A DNA stretch of 36,435 nucleotides from Anaerovorax odorimutans (GTDB lineage: Bacteria > Bacillota > Clostridia > Peptostreptococcales > JAAYPU01): contig JAENZQ010000032.1 of the NCBI GenBank assembly GCA_016841185.1, positions 1 to 36,435 on the forward strand, written 5' to 3'. Below the pieces are notes generated by a model. It did not search any database. It saw nothing but the letters and a program-made list of their open reading frames with translations, and was not told the DNA's origin. Below are positions 8,095 through 17,600 of the stretch, piece after piece. The position numbers were made by a program, and so were the translations under genes. Numbering within the stretch: the stretch's first letter is position 1; the number at the start of each line of letters is the position of its first letter.

Positions 8095-10089
8095 CTAGTC
8101 GGTATTCTTCCACAAGGGTATCTCAAGGATCGTTTTAAACAGATCTCCATCAATTTGAATGTTGAATTCTCCGCTTTGAAGTCTTGTAAGGCTTTCAGCT
8201 ATAGACAGGCCTAAGCCGGAGCCTTCGGTTGTCCTGGCGGTATCCCCCCTAACAAACCGCTGGGTCAATTGTTCCGGAGAAATATCCAATGGAGCTGCTG
8301 AGATATTCTTGATGGTCAGCTGCCCATAGTTATAGGATTTTTTGATATCGATATAGACTCTTGAATGATTCAATGAATATTTGATAACATTTGACATCAG
8401 GTTTTCAACAATACGCCACATATACTTTCCATCAGCATATATGAAGACACGCTCTTCACATTCCGAAATACGTACATTCAATCCTACACTGTGAAATTTC
8501 TCTTCGTATTCGCCATATGCCTGCAGTACCAATTCATGTAAATCTATTTTTTCCGGTTCTACTCGAAGATTTCCGCTGGAGGCTTTGCTGGCTTCCACCA
8601 AATCTTCAATAAGCTGTTTAAGTCTTGAGGATTTCTCCTCCAGAACACCTACAAATTCATCTGCTTTTTCATTATTTAAGTCTTCCTTTTTTAATAGATC
8701 CACGTAGGTAATGATGGAAGTAAGAGGCGTTTTCAAGTCATGAGAGACATTGGTGATCAAATCAGCCTTCATTCTTTCTCCTTTTACCGCTTCCATTACT
8801 GCTTTTTTCAGCCCTGCCTGGATATTTAGGATATCTTCAAAGAACCCGGAAAAGACAGGGGAAACTTTTGAAGTATCTGATACATGGTTTAAGTTGCCTG
8901 CAGATATTTCCTTTGTGGTGTTCATAATATGAGACAAAGAAAAGAGAGATTTTGCAGTGAAGTATACAACAAAGATATTAAGCGCCAGCAGCATGACAGC
9001 TGAAATAAATCGAGCTCCGCCGCCATAGTAATTGGCAAACACACTGAATAAAATACCATTTACCCCGCCGTAAGCTATCAAAAGGATGATAACAATAGGT
9101 TTGAAAAGTTTGCCGTTGAATAATACCTTCAGCCAATTCCTTAAAGCTGTTAAAAGTTGATAAATCATAGAATTTTTTAAGAGCTGCCTGCTCTTTATTT
9201 GCCTGATCATAGAAAAGATGAAGGATAGCCCTATGACAGCATCAATAGCTAAAACCGCAGAACCTGTGAAAATAAAGAATTTGTCTTCAAGATAGGAGAA
9301 CTCTCTTACAAGCATTATTGAGAATAAAGCGGCAATAAAAACCAGAAGTAAATGAATATCCGTATAGAGCCTGTCTATAAAAGTAAGCTGTATCTCTCCG
9401 TTTTTTTCTTTGCGTCCTGATACGATGCAAAGATAGGTAAAGGACAGGGTTAGCAATAACAGTGAAGAAATAATAGCCGGAGGGATGTAATGAGCTAAGG
9501 CATTTACTTTTGTGTATGTTACATAATCGGTATAAAATTCATCTCCGGGCTGCAAGGGTTCTACAACAGCTGCATATACTTCATAAGGGGTATTGTCTAA
9601 CATCTCCTGGATATCCCTGTTCATAGGGAAGCTATCAACCGTATGGAGCCTGTCGAAATGTACACCGGAGGGTTGCTCTTTCAATAATGCGATGGCATCT
9701 TCCTCTTCGGTGGCGCTTAGATTGCTGAAAAATTCTTCGGTTTTAGTATTTCTTATATAATATTTAAAATTAACGGTTTCTGAAAGATGATCCATTATTC
9801 GATCCAATCGGTCTATTTTTTCCCTAATGGATTCATTGTCTTGACCGGAAGCTTTTATATGGTCTTCATTTTTTAATTGCGTAGCCAGTTCAACGGCATT
9901 ATGCACCAGATGTGCATAGTCCCATTGAAATTCAGTGGAATAATAATAGGTTTTATTATTCAGCTCATCATAATAATAGCCGTAAAAAATGCAGGTACCT
10001 GCAAAAGCAAGAATACTTGCCAGCATAATAATAAAGACAATAGCTTTTACTGCTAAAGAATATTTAATATTTTTCAATTTTGTATCCAA
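8095..10089 (-). CDS. Membrane sensor histidine kinase
   Basis: A 664-residue kinase. TM1 is near residues 12-34, an extracytoplasmic domain runs to about residue 205, and roughly five further hydrophobic helices lie between 205 and 385, many more than in a simple two-TM kinase. Then come a short HAMP-like linker, a HisKA segment with phospho-acceptor H450 (VSHDLKTPLTSI) and an HATPase_c domain (NLMSNVIKY N box, GSGLGLSIAESL G box). The reading frame starts at ATG 10089, inside the response-regulator gene, whose stop is at 10064, so the two are translationally coupled. The signal is unknown; the multi-helix region could sense envelope or membrane state. Confidence 0.9.
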   Translation of the reverse strand: MDTKLKNIKYSLAVKAIVFIIMLASILAFAGTCIFYGYYYDELNNKTYYYSTEFQWDYAHLVHNAVELATQLKNEDHIKASGQDNESIREKIDRLDRIMDHLSETVNFKYYIRNTKTEEFFSNLSATEEEDAIALLKEQPSGVHFDRLHTVDSFPMNRDIQEMLDNTPYEVYAAVVEPLQPGDEFYTDYVTYTKVNALAHYIPPAIISSLLLLTLSFTYLCIVSGRKEKNGEIQLTFIDRLYTDIHLLLVFIAALFSIMLVREFSYLEDKFFIFTGSAVLAIDAVIGLSFIFSMIRQIKSRQLLKNSMIYQLLTALRNWLKVLFNGKLFKPIVIILLIAYGGVNGILFSVFANYYGGGARFISAVMLLALNIFVVYFTAKSLFSLSHIMNTTKEISAGNLNHVSDTSKVSPVFSGFFEDILNIQAGLKKAVMEAVKGERMKADLITNVSHDLKTPLTSIITYVDLLKKEDLNNEKADEFVGVLEEKSSRLKQLIEDLVEASKASSGNLRVEPEKIDLHELVLQAYGEYEEKFHSVGLNVRISECEERVFIYADGKYMWRIVENLMSNVIKYSLNHSRVYIDIKKSYNYGQLTIKNISAAPLDISPEQLTQRFVRGDTARTTEGSGLGLSIAESLTRLQSGEFNIQIDGDLFKTILEIPLWKNTD

Positions 10090-10759
10090 TGCCCCACACC
10101 ACCTTTAAATATTTTGGTTCCCTCGGATTGATTTCTATTTTTTCTCGAATACGACGGATATGAACAGAGACAGTATTTTCTGCAGAATAGGAAGGTTCTT
10201 TCCATACTCTTTCATAGATTTCTTCTATGGAGAAAACTCTCCCCATATTTTCCATTAGAAGGTGCATAATGCCATATTCCGTGGCTGTAAGCCGAATCAA
10301 CTCACCGTCTACCCGGACTTCTTTGGTATTCTGGTCCAGCTCTAAACTATCGGTTTGTAGTACGTCGTTTTTATTAACGATACTCCCCAAAGATGTGTAT
10401 CGACGCATTTGGGATTTGACTCGTGCTAAAAGTTCTAATGGATTAAAAGGTTTAGTGACATAATCATCAGCTCCAAAATTTAGTCCGATGATTTTGTCTG
10501 TATCTTCTGATTTTGCCGATACCAATATGATAGGAATATTTTTTTCTTCTCTTATTTTAAGAGTTGTTTTCAAGCCATCCAGTTCCGGCATCATAATATC
10601 CAAAATGATAAGATGAATTTCCTGTTTTTCTAAAGCTTCAAGCACCTGTATGCCGTTGTAGGCTTTAAATACATGATAGTTTTCCTGCTTTAGGTAGATC
10701 TCAATAGCATCTACGATGGTTTTATCATCATCACATATCAAAACATTTAATTTATCCAT
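10064..10759 (-). CDS. OmpR-family response regulator
   Basis: A 231-residue regulator with a receiver domain (acidic pocket D10-D12, phospho-acceptor D54 in LIILDIMMPELDG, conserved Lys in TKPF) and a C-terminal winged helix (LTATEYGIMHLLMENMGRVFSIEEIYERVW ... VHIRRIREKIE, shown in parts; GIGYKIEKY at the end). It overlaps the kinase gene by 26 nt and forms a two-component operon with it. A possible TATAAT (10809-10814 on the minus strand) lies about 50 nt before the ATG. The 11-bp phased repeats at 10861 are a plausible binding site for this protein. Confidence 0.92.
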   Translation of the reverse strand: MDKLNVLICDDDKTIVDAIEIYLKQENYHVFKAYNGIQVLEALEKQEIHLIILDIMMPELDGLKTTLKIREEKNIPIILVSAKSEDTDKIIGLNFGADDYVTKPFNPLELLARVKSQMRRYTSLGSIVNKNDVLQTDSLELDQNTKEVRVDGELIRLTATEYGIMHLLMENMGRVFSIEEIYERVWKEPSYSAENTVSVHIRRIREKIEINPREPKYLKVVWGIGYKIEKY

Positions 10760-10960
10760 ATCCTATTCCCTTCATTCCATAGAATTTCATAAAATATCAC
10801 CTGCCTTTATTATAGTAGGATCATTTTACGAAACATTTTTTACAATTTATACAATGAAAATCTTAAGAATTTCTTACGATTTTCTTCCATAACGTTTAGA
10901 TGGTATAATAAAAGTCAAGCATAATAACTTAGGGTTGTCAATCACAATTGAGGACAGGTG
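10760..10960. promoter_or_regulatory. Divergent control region between the response regulator and glpK
   Basis: This non-coding stretch holds three direct repeats starting with TCTT at exact 11-nt steps (10861, 10872, 10883), the spacing typical of OmpR-family sites. They overlap a 13-bp inverted repeat with one mismatch (10857-10869 and 10871-10883). The third unit reaches the -35 position of a plus-strand promoter with an extended -10, TGGTATAAT (TATAAT at 10904-10909). The minus-strand promoter of the two-component operon probably lies near 10809. The next plus-strand gene, glpK, is 460 nt away. Confidence 0.55.
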
Positions 10961-10964
10961 GCGT

Positions 10965-11345
10965 GTGACAGATAAAGACAGATAAAAGATAATAAATAAG
11001 AGATAAGAGTTAAGGGTGGCTTTGTGCAAAGCCTTCATCTTGTCATCGCGAGGAGCCTATGAGAAGGGCAGAAGATCAGAAATTGATAATGGAGAATTGA
11101 TAATTGACAATTATGGTGGGGTTTGTTCTCAAACCCTTCAGAAGATAAGAGATAACAGATTTAAGATTTATGATTTAAGATTTAAGATTGAAGGTAGAAA
11201 TTTTCTTTAGAAAATTTCTGTCCATCCCTAACCTCTAACCTTTAACCTCTAACCTCTAATTTAATCCATATTCTGCTTCCATGTCATCTTTTATCTATTA
11301 TCTTATTATTGCCACTAACCTCTTGAGAACAGGGGCAAGCCGTAT
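10965..11345 (+). repeat. Mosaic intergenic repeat copy B (three hairpins)
   Basis: This non-coding block between the two-component system and glpK is built of modules. They are: GATAA-rich words (10977-11010); hairpin GGCTTT/AAAGCC at 11018-11033; a TGTCATCGCGAGGAGC word at 11041; an AATTGATAATTGACAATT module; hairpin GGGTTTG/CAAACCC at 11119-11136; phased TTTAAGATT words (11160-11190); perfect hairpin 11197-11218; AACCTCTAACCTCTAA-type words; and a TTATC-rich right arm up to about 11315. A 64-codon frame here has no start signal and runs through the repeats, so no gene is called. Confidence 0.75.
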
Positions 11346-11369
11346 AAACCGATAAAAGGAGGTGTTAGG

Positions 11370-12860
11370 TTGGAATATATACTTGCTTTAGACCAGGGGA
11401 CAACCAGCTCAAGATCTATTATATTTGATAAAAATGGCGATGTTGTTTCTATTTCACGGAAAGAATTGACCCAGATATATCCTAAGCCGGGTTGGGTTGA
11501 GCAAAACCCTGAAGAAATATGGGAAACTCAACTATCAACTATATGGCAAGTGATTGCAAAAAGTCAGATATCCCCCCGAGATATTAAAGGAATTGGAATA
11601 ACGAATCAAAGAGAAACAACGGTTTTGTGGGATAAGCATACGGGTAAACCTATTGCCAATGCTATTGTGTGGCAATGCAGGCGTACTGCTGAAATATGTG
11701 AGGAAATTAGAAACAGCAACCTGAAGGATTATATCTATGAAAATACAGGGTTGATGGTAGATGCCTATTTTTCCGCAAGTAAAATAAAATGGCTGCTGGA
11801 CGAGATTCCGAAAGCAAGAGAAAAGGCTGAAAAAGGAGACTTATTATTCGGAACTATAGATTCATGGCTTATATGGAACCTGACAAATGGAGAGATCCAT
11901 GCAACTGATTTTTCTAATGCATCACGTACCATGCTTTATAATATAAAGGAGCTTTGTTGGGATTCAAAAATATTGGATGCCCTGGATATCCCTGATACTA
12001 TTCTGCCGGAAGTCAAGCCTTCCAGTGGGCTGTTTGGGCATACTGCCGATTCTGTTTTTGATGGGAGGGAAATACCCATAGCAGGAGTCGTAGGAGACCA
12101 GCAGGCTGCTTTGTTCGGTCAGGCTTGCTTTGATAAAGGAATGGTTAAAAATACTTACGGGACAGGCTGTTTTATGCTTATGAATACAGGAGACAAATTG
12201 GTCAGGTCACATAATGGACTTATTTCTACGATTGCCTGGGGAATAGAGAATAAAATACAATATGCCCTTGAAGGAAGTATTTTTGTAGCAGGTGCCGTTG
12301 TACAATGGCTGAGGGATGAGTTGAATCTTATTGATACTGCTGAGGAAAGCGGGAAATTGGCTTGTTCGGTTTCTGATACTGGTGGGGTATATATTGTTCC
12401 TGCTTTTGTTGGTTTAGGAGCTCCATACTGGGATATGGGCTGTAGAGGCAGCATTCATGGATTAACGAGGGGCACCGGAAGAGCCCATATCATCCGTGCA
12501 GCTTTAGAATCTATCGCCTATCAGACAAAAGATGTCTTAGAAGCCATGGAAAGTGATTCCGGATTTCGTTTAAAGTCTCTTAAAGTAGATGGAGGGGCAG
12601 CAGGAAACGATTTCATGATGCAGTTTCAATCGGATATTCTAAATGTAAGTGTAGAAAGACCAATGGTGTTGGAAACAACTGCTTTAGGTGCGGCTTTCAT
12701 GGCAGGTATGGCTGTAGGTGTATGGGTAAATCAAGGTGATATTATATCAAAACGTAAAACGGAAAAGATATTTTCTCCTCAGATGACGGATGATGAAAGG
12801 AAGAGGCTTTATTCAGGCTGGAAGGATGCAGTAAAAAGAACTTTAAAAGGAGATGTATAA
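11370..12860 (+). CDS. glpK: Glycerol kinase
   Basis: FGGY-family kinase that makes sn-glycerol 3-phosphate from glycerol and ATP. It has 496 residues, the standard length. The N-terminal ATPase motif is [12 protein letters not shown], the substrate motif is [10 protein letters not shown], and the C-terminal nucleotide motif is [16 protein letters not shown]. The start is TTG at 11370, 6 nt after a perfect AAAGGAGGTG. Where Gram-positive enzymes carry the HPr-phosphorylated His in an HFYG motif before PIAG, this protein reads VFDG (V229), so PTS activation looks lost. No glpF or glpD is adjacent; a small membrane peptide and a ferredoxin gene follow. Transcription may come from the promoter at 10904, through repeat copy B. 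Confidence 0.95.
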   Translation: MEYILALDQGTTSSRSIIFDKNGDVVSISRKELTQIYPKPGWVEQNPEEIWETQLSTIWQVIAKSQISPRDIKGIGITNQRETTVLWDKHTGKPIANAIVWQCRRTAEICEEIRNSNLKDYIYENTGLMVDAYFSASKIKWLLDEIPKAREKAEKGDLLFGTIDSWLIWNLTNGEIHATDFSNASRTMLYNIKELCWDSKILDALDIPDTILPEVKPSSGLFGHTADSVFDGREIPIAGVVGDQQAALFGQACFDKGMVKNTYGTGCFMLMNTGDKLVRSHNGLISTIAWGIENKIQYALEGSIFVAGAVVQWLRDELNLIDTAEESGKLACSVSDTGGVYIVPAFVGLGAPYWDMGCRGSIHGLTRGTGRAHIIRAALESIAYQTKDVLEAMESDSGFRLKSLKVDGGAAGNDFMMQFQSDILNVSVERPMVLETTALGAAFMAGMAVGVWVNQGDIISKRKTEKIFSPQMTDDERKRLYSGWKDAVKRTLKGDV

Positions 12861-12861
12861 A

Positions 12862-13002
12862 ATGGGAAAAATGATATTATGGGGATTTATCGTTCTTATT
12901 TTATTTATCGCTTACAGAAAAGCGGATAAAACGGTTAAACATATGGAAGAAGTTGCTGAAAAGCAAAAAATGGAGCACGAAGATCCTAAAGAAGATGTTT
13001 AA
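12862..13002 (+). CDS. Small single-pass membrane protein (46 aa), unknown function
   Basis: A short frame starting ATG at 12862, one base after the glpK stop, with AAAAGGAGATG inside the glpK end as ribosome site. The product has one hydrophobic helix (residues 4-17, MILWGFIVLILFIA) followed by a highly charged tail rich in Lys and Glu, ending DPKEDV. No family is recognised. The tight junction with glpK indicates co-translation. It could be an accessory peptide for the kinase or the following ferredoxin, but nothing in the sequence fixes the role. Confidence 0.65.
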   Translation: MGKMILWGFIVLILFIAYRKADKTVKHMEEVAEKQKMEHEDPKEDV

Positions 13003-13055
13003 AGGGTTTTTAACAGGGTAACAACATGTTAGCATATCAAAAAGGAGGCAACTTT

Positions 13056-13262
13056 ATGAAGAAAAGTGTCCGCATGACCATTGACGAAAATATATGCCCT
13101 GCAAATCATCCCTGCCCTTCTATTCGTGTATGTTCAGAAAAAGCGATCAAGCAAAAATATTTTCTTGCTGGATTGCCGATAATAGATCAGGATAAATGTA
13201 TTCAATGCGGAAAGTGTATCAGGTTTTGCCCGATGGGAGCAATAAAAGCAATAGAGGAATAA
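13056..13262 (+). CDS. 4Fe-4S ferredoxin-type protein
   Basis: A 68-residue iron-sulfur protein. The second half has a classical cluster motif, CIQCGKCIRFCP, then MGAIKAIEE. The first half has an irregular set, CPANHPCPSIRVC, with five residues between cysteines instead of two, so a first cluster may be atypical or absent. ATG at 13056 is chosen because AAAGGAGG at 13041-13048 stands 7 nt upstream; an ATG at 13026 lacks such a site. It lies 53 nt after the small membrane peptide and may be an electron carrier for a flavin or Fe-S enzyme encoded elsewhere. Confidence 0.85.
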   Translation: MKKSVRMTIDENICPANHPCPSIRVCSEKAIKQKYFLAGLPIIDQDKCIQCGKCIRFCPMGAIKAIEE

Positions 13263-13280
13263 TTTGTAAAAAGAAATCAC

Positions 13281-13309
13281 TTATAAAACTGGGAAAATAA
13301 TGGTATAAT
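13281..13309 (+). promoter_or_regulatory. Promoter of the lytic transglycosylase gene
   Basis: An extended -10, TGGTATAAT (TATAAT at 13304-13309), lies 34 nt before the ATG at 13343. The -35 position (TTATAA at 13281-13286, 17-nt spacer) is weak, as is usual for extended -10 promoters. Confidence 0.65.
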
Positions 13310-13342
13310 TTTGTTTAAACAATACTGCAAAGGAGAAAAAGT

Positions 13343-14380
13343 ATGTTTAAAAAGATTATATCATTTTTTTTGATTGCCGTAATCTCCTTGACATCTATTG
13401 CATATGCAAAAACTGAAGACAAAGAAAAAGTTGAAGTGTACAATAAAGGTATTTATATTAATGGAGAGAAACTGGTCAATAACTATTCCCTGTATCCGTT
13501 TTTTGAATATAAGGATATCGTGTACATGCCTTTGACGGTAGAAATCGGTAAGATTTCAGGGTTTGAGATTGAATGGGATGAAAAGGAAAAAGCCATTTCA
13601 ATAATTCCCAAAGACCCTTCGTTGAAAAATTATGAAGAAAAGTGGATAAAGCATGAATGGAAAACCGTCCAGGTAAGCCCATCCGGCAATGAGGTAAATA
13701 TTTTTGGTAAGGAATACGATTCTGATACTTATCAAGTTTTTGATTATAACTACATTACTTATATTCCCCTTACTTATTCGGTTATTCATGATTATTTAGG
13801 TTGGGATATGTATTATAATCAATACATGGAAATTTATATTTCGACCATTGAAGGGCAAACAGCAAAAAGTACCTTTGATGAAGATGCCTTTTCATATTAT
13901 AAGGTTTTAGCCGAATACACCATGAAGATCAATAAGAATCTCAGTGAATCGGAAGCATTGGATATCATCATGCTTCTGAAAAACAAAAGCAAGATTTATG
14001 AAATGGATGAATTGTTGGTATTTGCCACTATGTGGCAGGAAAGTAACTTTAACCCTAATTGTTATTACAAAGGTGCCATCGGCCTCATGCAAATAATGGA
14101 CAGTACCGGAAAAATATATGATCTTACCCCTCAAATGCTTTATGATCCGGAAATCAACGTAGACTTTGGGGTTCGATATCTTAAAGATAAAATCGATATG
14201 TATGAAGGCAGTGTGAAGCTGGGATTGACAGCGTATAATCAGGGAATCACTCGGGTGAATAGAGGAAATTATTCCCTTAGGTACTATGAGAATGTAATGA
14301 ATAAAAAAGCAAAACTGGAAGCATACCTTAAAGAGCAGGGAATGCTCGTAACGGAAGATTCGGAACAGGAAACAGATTAA
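13343..14380 (+). CDS. Secreted lytic transglycosylase with N-terminal stalk-type domain
   Basis: A 345-residue exported protein. A signal peptide covers residues 1-22 (Lys-rich start, hydrophobic core, AYA cleavage site). Residues about 30-170 contain the repeated pattern of copper-amine-oxidase-N-like 'stalk' domains (GIYINGEKLVN, DIVYMPLTV, YITYIPLTY), which often bind cell-wall material. Residues about 215-330 form an SLT domain with catalytic E233 in MWQESNFNP, then GAIGLMQIM and LGLTAYNQG. The enzyme should cleave the MurNAc-GlcNAc bond outside the membrane. AAAGGAG precedes the ATG. It has its own promoter and is followed by repeat copy C. Confidence 0.88.
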   Translation: MFKKIISFFLIAVISLTSIAYAKTEDKEKVEVYNKGIYINGEKLVNNYSLYPFFEYKDIVYMPLTVEIGKISGFEIEWDEKEKAISIIPKDPSLKNYEEKWIKHEWKTVQVSPSGNEVNIFGKEYDSDTYQVFDYNYITYIPLTYSVIHDYLGWDMYYNQYMEIYISTIEGQTAKSTFDEDAFSYYKVLAEYTMKINKNLSESEALDIIMLLKNKSKIYEMDELLVFATMWQESNFNPNCYYKGAIGLMQIMDSTGKIYDLTPQMLYDPEINVDFGVRYLKDKIDMYEGSVKLGLTAYNQGITRVNRGNYSLRYYENVMNKKAKLEAYLKEQGMLVTEDSEQETD

Positions 14381-14636
14381 AGGAGATAAGAGATAATAAA
14401 TAGCAGATAAGAGATAAAAAATAAGAGATAACAATTAAGAAAAGGTTTTGTACCAAAACCTCAATTATTAGAGGACAGAGAACAGAGATGAATAATGAAT
14501 AATTAAGGTAGAAACTATGACTTTGTCATAGTTTCTGACAACAACTATTATCTATTATCCTTTATCTATTATCTTATTATTAACCTCTAACCTCTAAACC
14601 CTAATTTAATCTATACTCCATACTCTGCTTTAAACA
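14381..14636 (+). repeat. Mosaic intergenic repeat copy C (two hairpins)
   Basis: The most complete copy. In order: GATAA-rich left arm (14383-14432); hairpin AGGTTTTG/CAAAACCT at 14443-14461; GGACAGAGAACAGAG word; AATAATGAATAATTAAGGTA; perfect core hairpin (14511-14521 with 14525-14535, loop TTT); TTATC-rich right arm (14548-14580); AACCTCTAACCTCTAA words; and an ATCTATACTCCATACTCTGCTT-type end, split here by position. The two arms are broadly complementary, so the whole element could fold as one long hairpin. It ends about 20 nt before the purL ribosome site. Confidence 0.8.
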
Positions 14637-14658
14637 CTTACATTTTGGAGGTTGTAAT

Positions 14659-17600
14659 ATGAGCCAAGTTAAAAGAATATATGTTGAGAAAAAAGAAGGA
14701 TTTGATATAGAAGCTCAAGGCTTATATCATGATCTGACAGAAACAATCAAACCTAAAGGACTGAAATCAGTTAGAATTATTAATCGATATGATGTAGAAG
14801 GGATAGATAAAGAGACTTATAAGAAGGCAAAATATTCAGTTTTTGCAGAACCCAATGTGGACATAGCTTATGATGAGCATATCGATTTACCTGAGGACTG
14901 CCGCTACTTTGCCATGGCCTATCTTCCGGGACAATATGATCAACGGGCGGATTCGGCAGCCCAATGTGTTCAGATCATCAGCAAAAAAGATAAACCTGTA
15001 GTAAGATCGGCTAAATTGATTGTATTGATAGGGAATATATCCGATGAAGAATTTGAAGGAATAAAGCATTATTGTATAAATCCGGTGGATTCACACGAAG
15101 CAGAGCTTGAAAAGCCTCAAAGTTTGGCGTTGGAATTAGAAAGCCCTTCAGATGTTTCGGTTATCCATGGGTTTACTCTTATGGATGAATCCCAATTGGA
15201 AAAAATGAGTGAAAAAATGCAACTGGCGATGAGCAAAGAAGATTTGATATTTATCAGAAACTTCTTTAAAAATGAGGAGAAAAGAGATCCGACTGTTACG
15301 GAAATCAGAGTGTTGGATACTTATTGGTCTGATCATTGCCGACATACTACATTCTTGACAGAAATAACAGAGGTAGCATTTGAAGAAGGCAAATATAAAG
15401 AAGCCTTAGAGAATACTTTTTCTGACTACATCACCGTAAGGAAAGATGTTTACAAAGACAAGAAAAAGCCTATATCTCTTATGGATATGGCAGTTATTGG
15501 AATGAAACATCTGAAGATGAAAGGTAAGTTGGAGGATTTAGATGAATCTGAGGAAATAAATGCCTGCAGCATTCGAGTCAAAGCAGATGTTTCCGGAAAA
15601 GAAGAAGACTGGCTGGTTATGTTTAAAAATGAAACACATAATCATCCTACTGAAATAGAGCCCTTTGGCGGAGCAGCTACTTGTCTTGGCGGCGCTATTC
15701 GAGATCCACTTTCAGGACGATCTTATGTATATCAGGCCATGCGTGTAACAGGGAGCGGTGATCCGCGAGCAAAAATAGAAAATACTTTGCCCGGCAAACT
15801 TCCACAGAAAAAAATCACCATAGAAGCTGCTCAAGGATACAGTTCCTATGGCAATCAAATAGGTCTGTCTACAGGGCAGGTGGCGGAGATATATGATGAA
15901 GGATTTATTGCCAAAAGAATGGAAGTGGGTGCTGTTATAGGTGCTGCGCCTAAAGAAAATGTCATAAGAAAAAAACCTGAAAAAGGAGATCATATCGTAT
16001 TGGTAGGGGGAAGGACCGGGAGAGATGGATGTGGCGGTGCAACAGGTTCTTCCAAGGAACATACCGAAGAATCGATATTATCCTGTGGTGCAGAAGTTCA
16101 AAAAGGCAATCCTCCTACTGAAAGAAATATTCAGAGGCTTTTCAGAAGAAAAGAAGTTTCGACTCTAATAAAACGATGTAATGACTTCGGTGCAGGTGGT
16201 GTATCTGTAGCCATTGGCGAGTTGGCTGATAGTATAGAAGTCGATCTGGATTTGGTTCCCAAAAAATATGAAGGGCTTGACGGCACTGAATTAGCGATTT
16301 CCGAATCTCAGGAGAGGATGGCAGTAGTGGTATCAGAAAAAGATGTCCTTCAATTTATTAAATATGCAGATGAAGAGAATTTGGAGGCGGTTTCTGTTGC
16401 AAGAGTAACAGATGACGGCCGATTTAAAATGAAATGGAAAAATAAATATATATTAGACCTTAAACGAGATTTTCTCGATACCAATGGTGTCAGCCAAAAA
16501 ACGAAAGCAACGGTTACCATGCCTTTGGATGATGAAAACTACTTTAATAAACACAAAAAACGACCAGGAAAAGTCAAGGATTTATGGCTGGAAGAAGTCC
16601 AGGATTTGAATATTGCAAGCCAAAAAGGATTGGTTGAGCGGTTTGACAGCACCATAGGTGCTAAAACGGTGCTTATGCCTTTAGGTGGTAAATATCAACT
16701 GACACCTGCCGAAGGCATGGCTGCAAAACTTCCGGTATTGGAGGCTGATACTGAAACAGCCACTTTGATGACTTATGGATATGACCCAAAAATATCAAAA
16801 TGGAGCCCATACCACGGCGCTCTTTATGCAGTCATAGATTCGGCAGCGAAAATAACTGCAATGGGCGGCGATTATTCCGAATGCAGACTGAGTTTTCAGG
16901 AATACTTTGAAAAATTGGGAGAGAATCCCGAAAAGTGGGGAAAACCATTGGCAGCCTTATTAGGGGCATTTCAAGCCCAGAAGGAATTGCAGATTCCTGC
17001 TATTGGCGGAAAAGATAGTATGTCCGGTACTTTTATGGATTTAAATGTACCGCCTACGCTTATCTCATTTGCGGTTGGTACAACTTGTGTAAAAAATATA
17101 ATTTCTCCTGAATTTAAAAAGGAAAACAGCTTAATCGTTTATGTTTATTGCGGCAGAGATGAAAACGAGATCATCGACTTTGAAACCTTTAGGTCGAATA
17201 TGCAGAGAATCCATCAATTGATAAAAGAAGGCAAGGTGCTGTCTGCTAAAACAGTGGGTTATGGCGGAATAGCGGCTGCTGTAACTAAAATGAGCATGGG
17301 GAATAAGATTGGAGTCAAGATCGAGGGGCTATTAAAAGAAGAGCTCTTTGAACCGGCATATGGATCCATTATTTTGGAAATCGATGAAAAAGAAAATGTA
17401 TTTCAACTGTTGAAAAGTATCAACCATAGAGCGATCGGAAAGACCGTTTCGGAGAAAACCATAAGTGTTGCCGGAGAGAAGATGGAGCTGGATTTGCTTT
17501 ATAGAAAATGGGCTGCTCCATTGGAACAAATATTCCCTACGAGAGATAGTGATTTGGCTGCATCAGGTTTAGAAGGTCAAGAAACTGAAAAAGAAAAAAT

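Noticed and set aside
11016-11210. 64-codon plus-strand frame upstream of glpK
   Set aside because: It runs entirely through repeat modules and hairpins, has no ribosome site, and part of it recurs after purH.
11225-11262. Telomere-like AACCTCTAACCTCTAA tract
   Set aside because: Only a few imperfect units, recurring inside each mosaic repeat; no sign of a linear replicon end.
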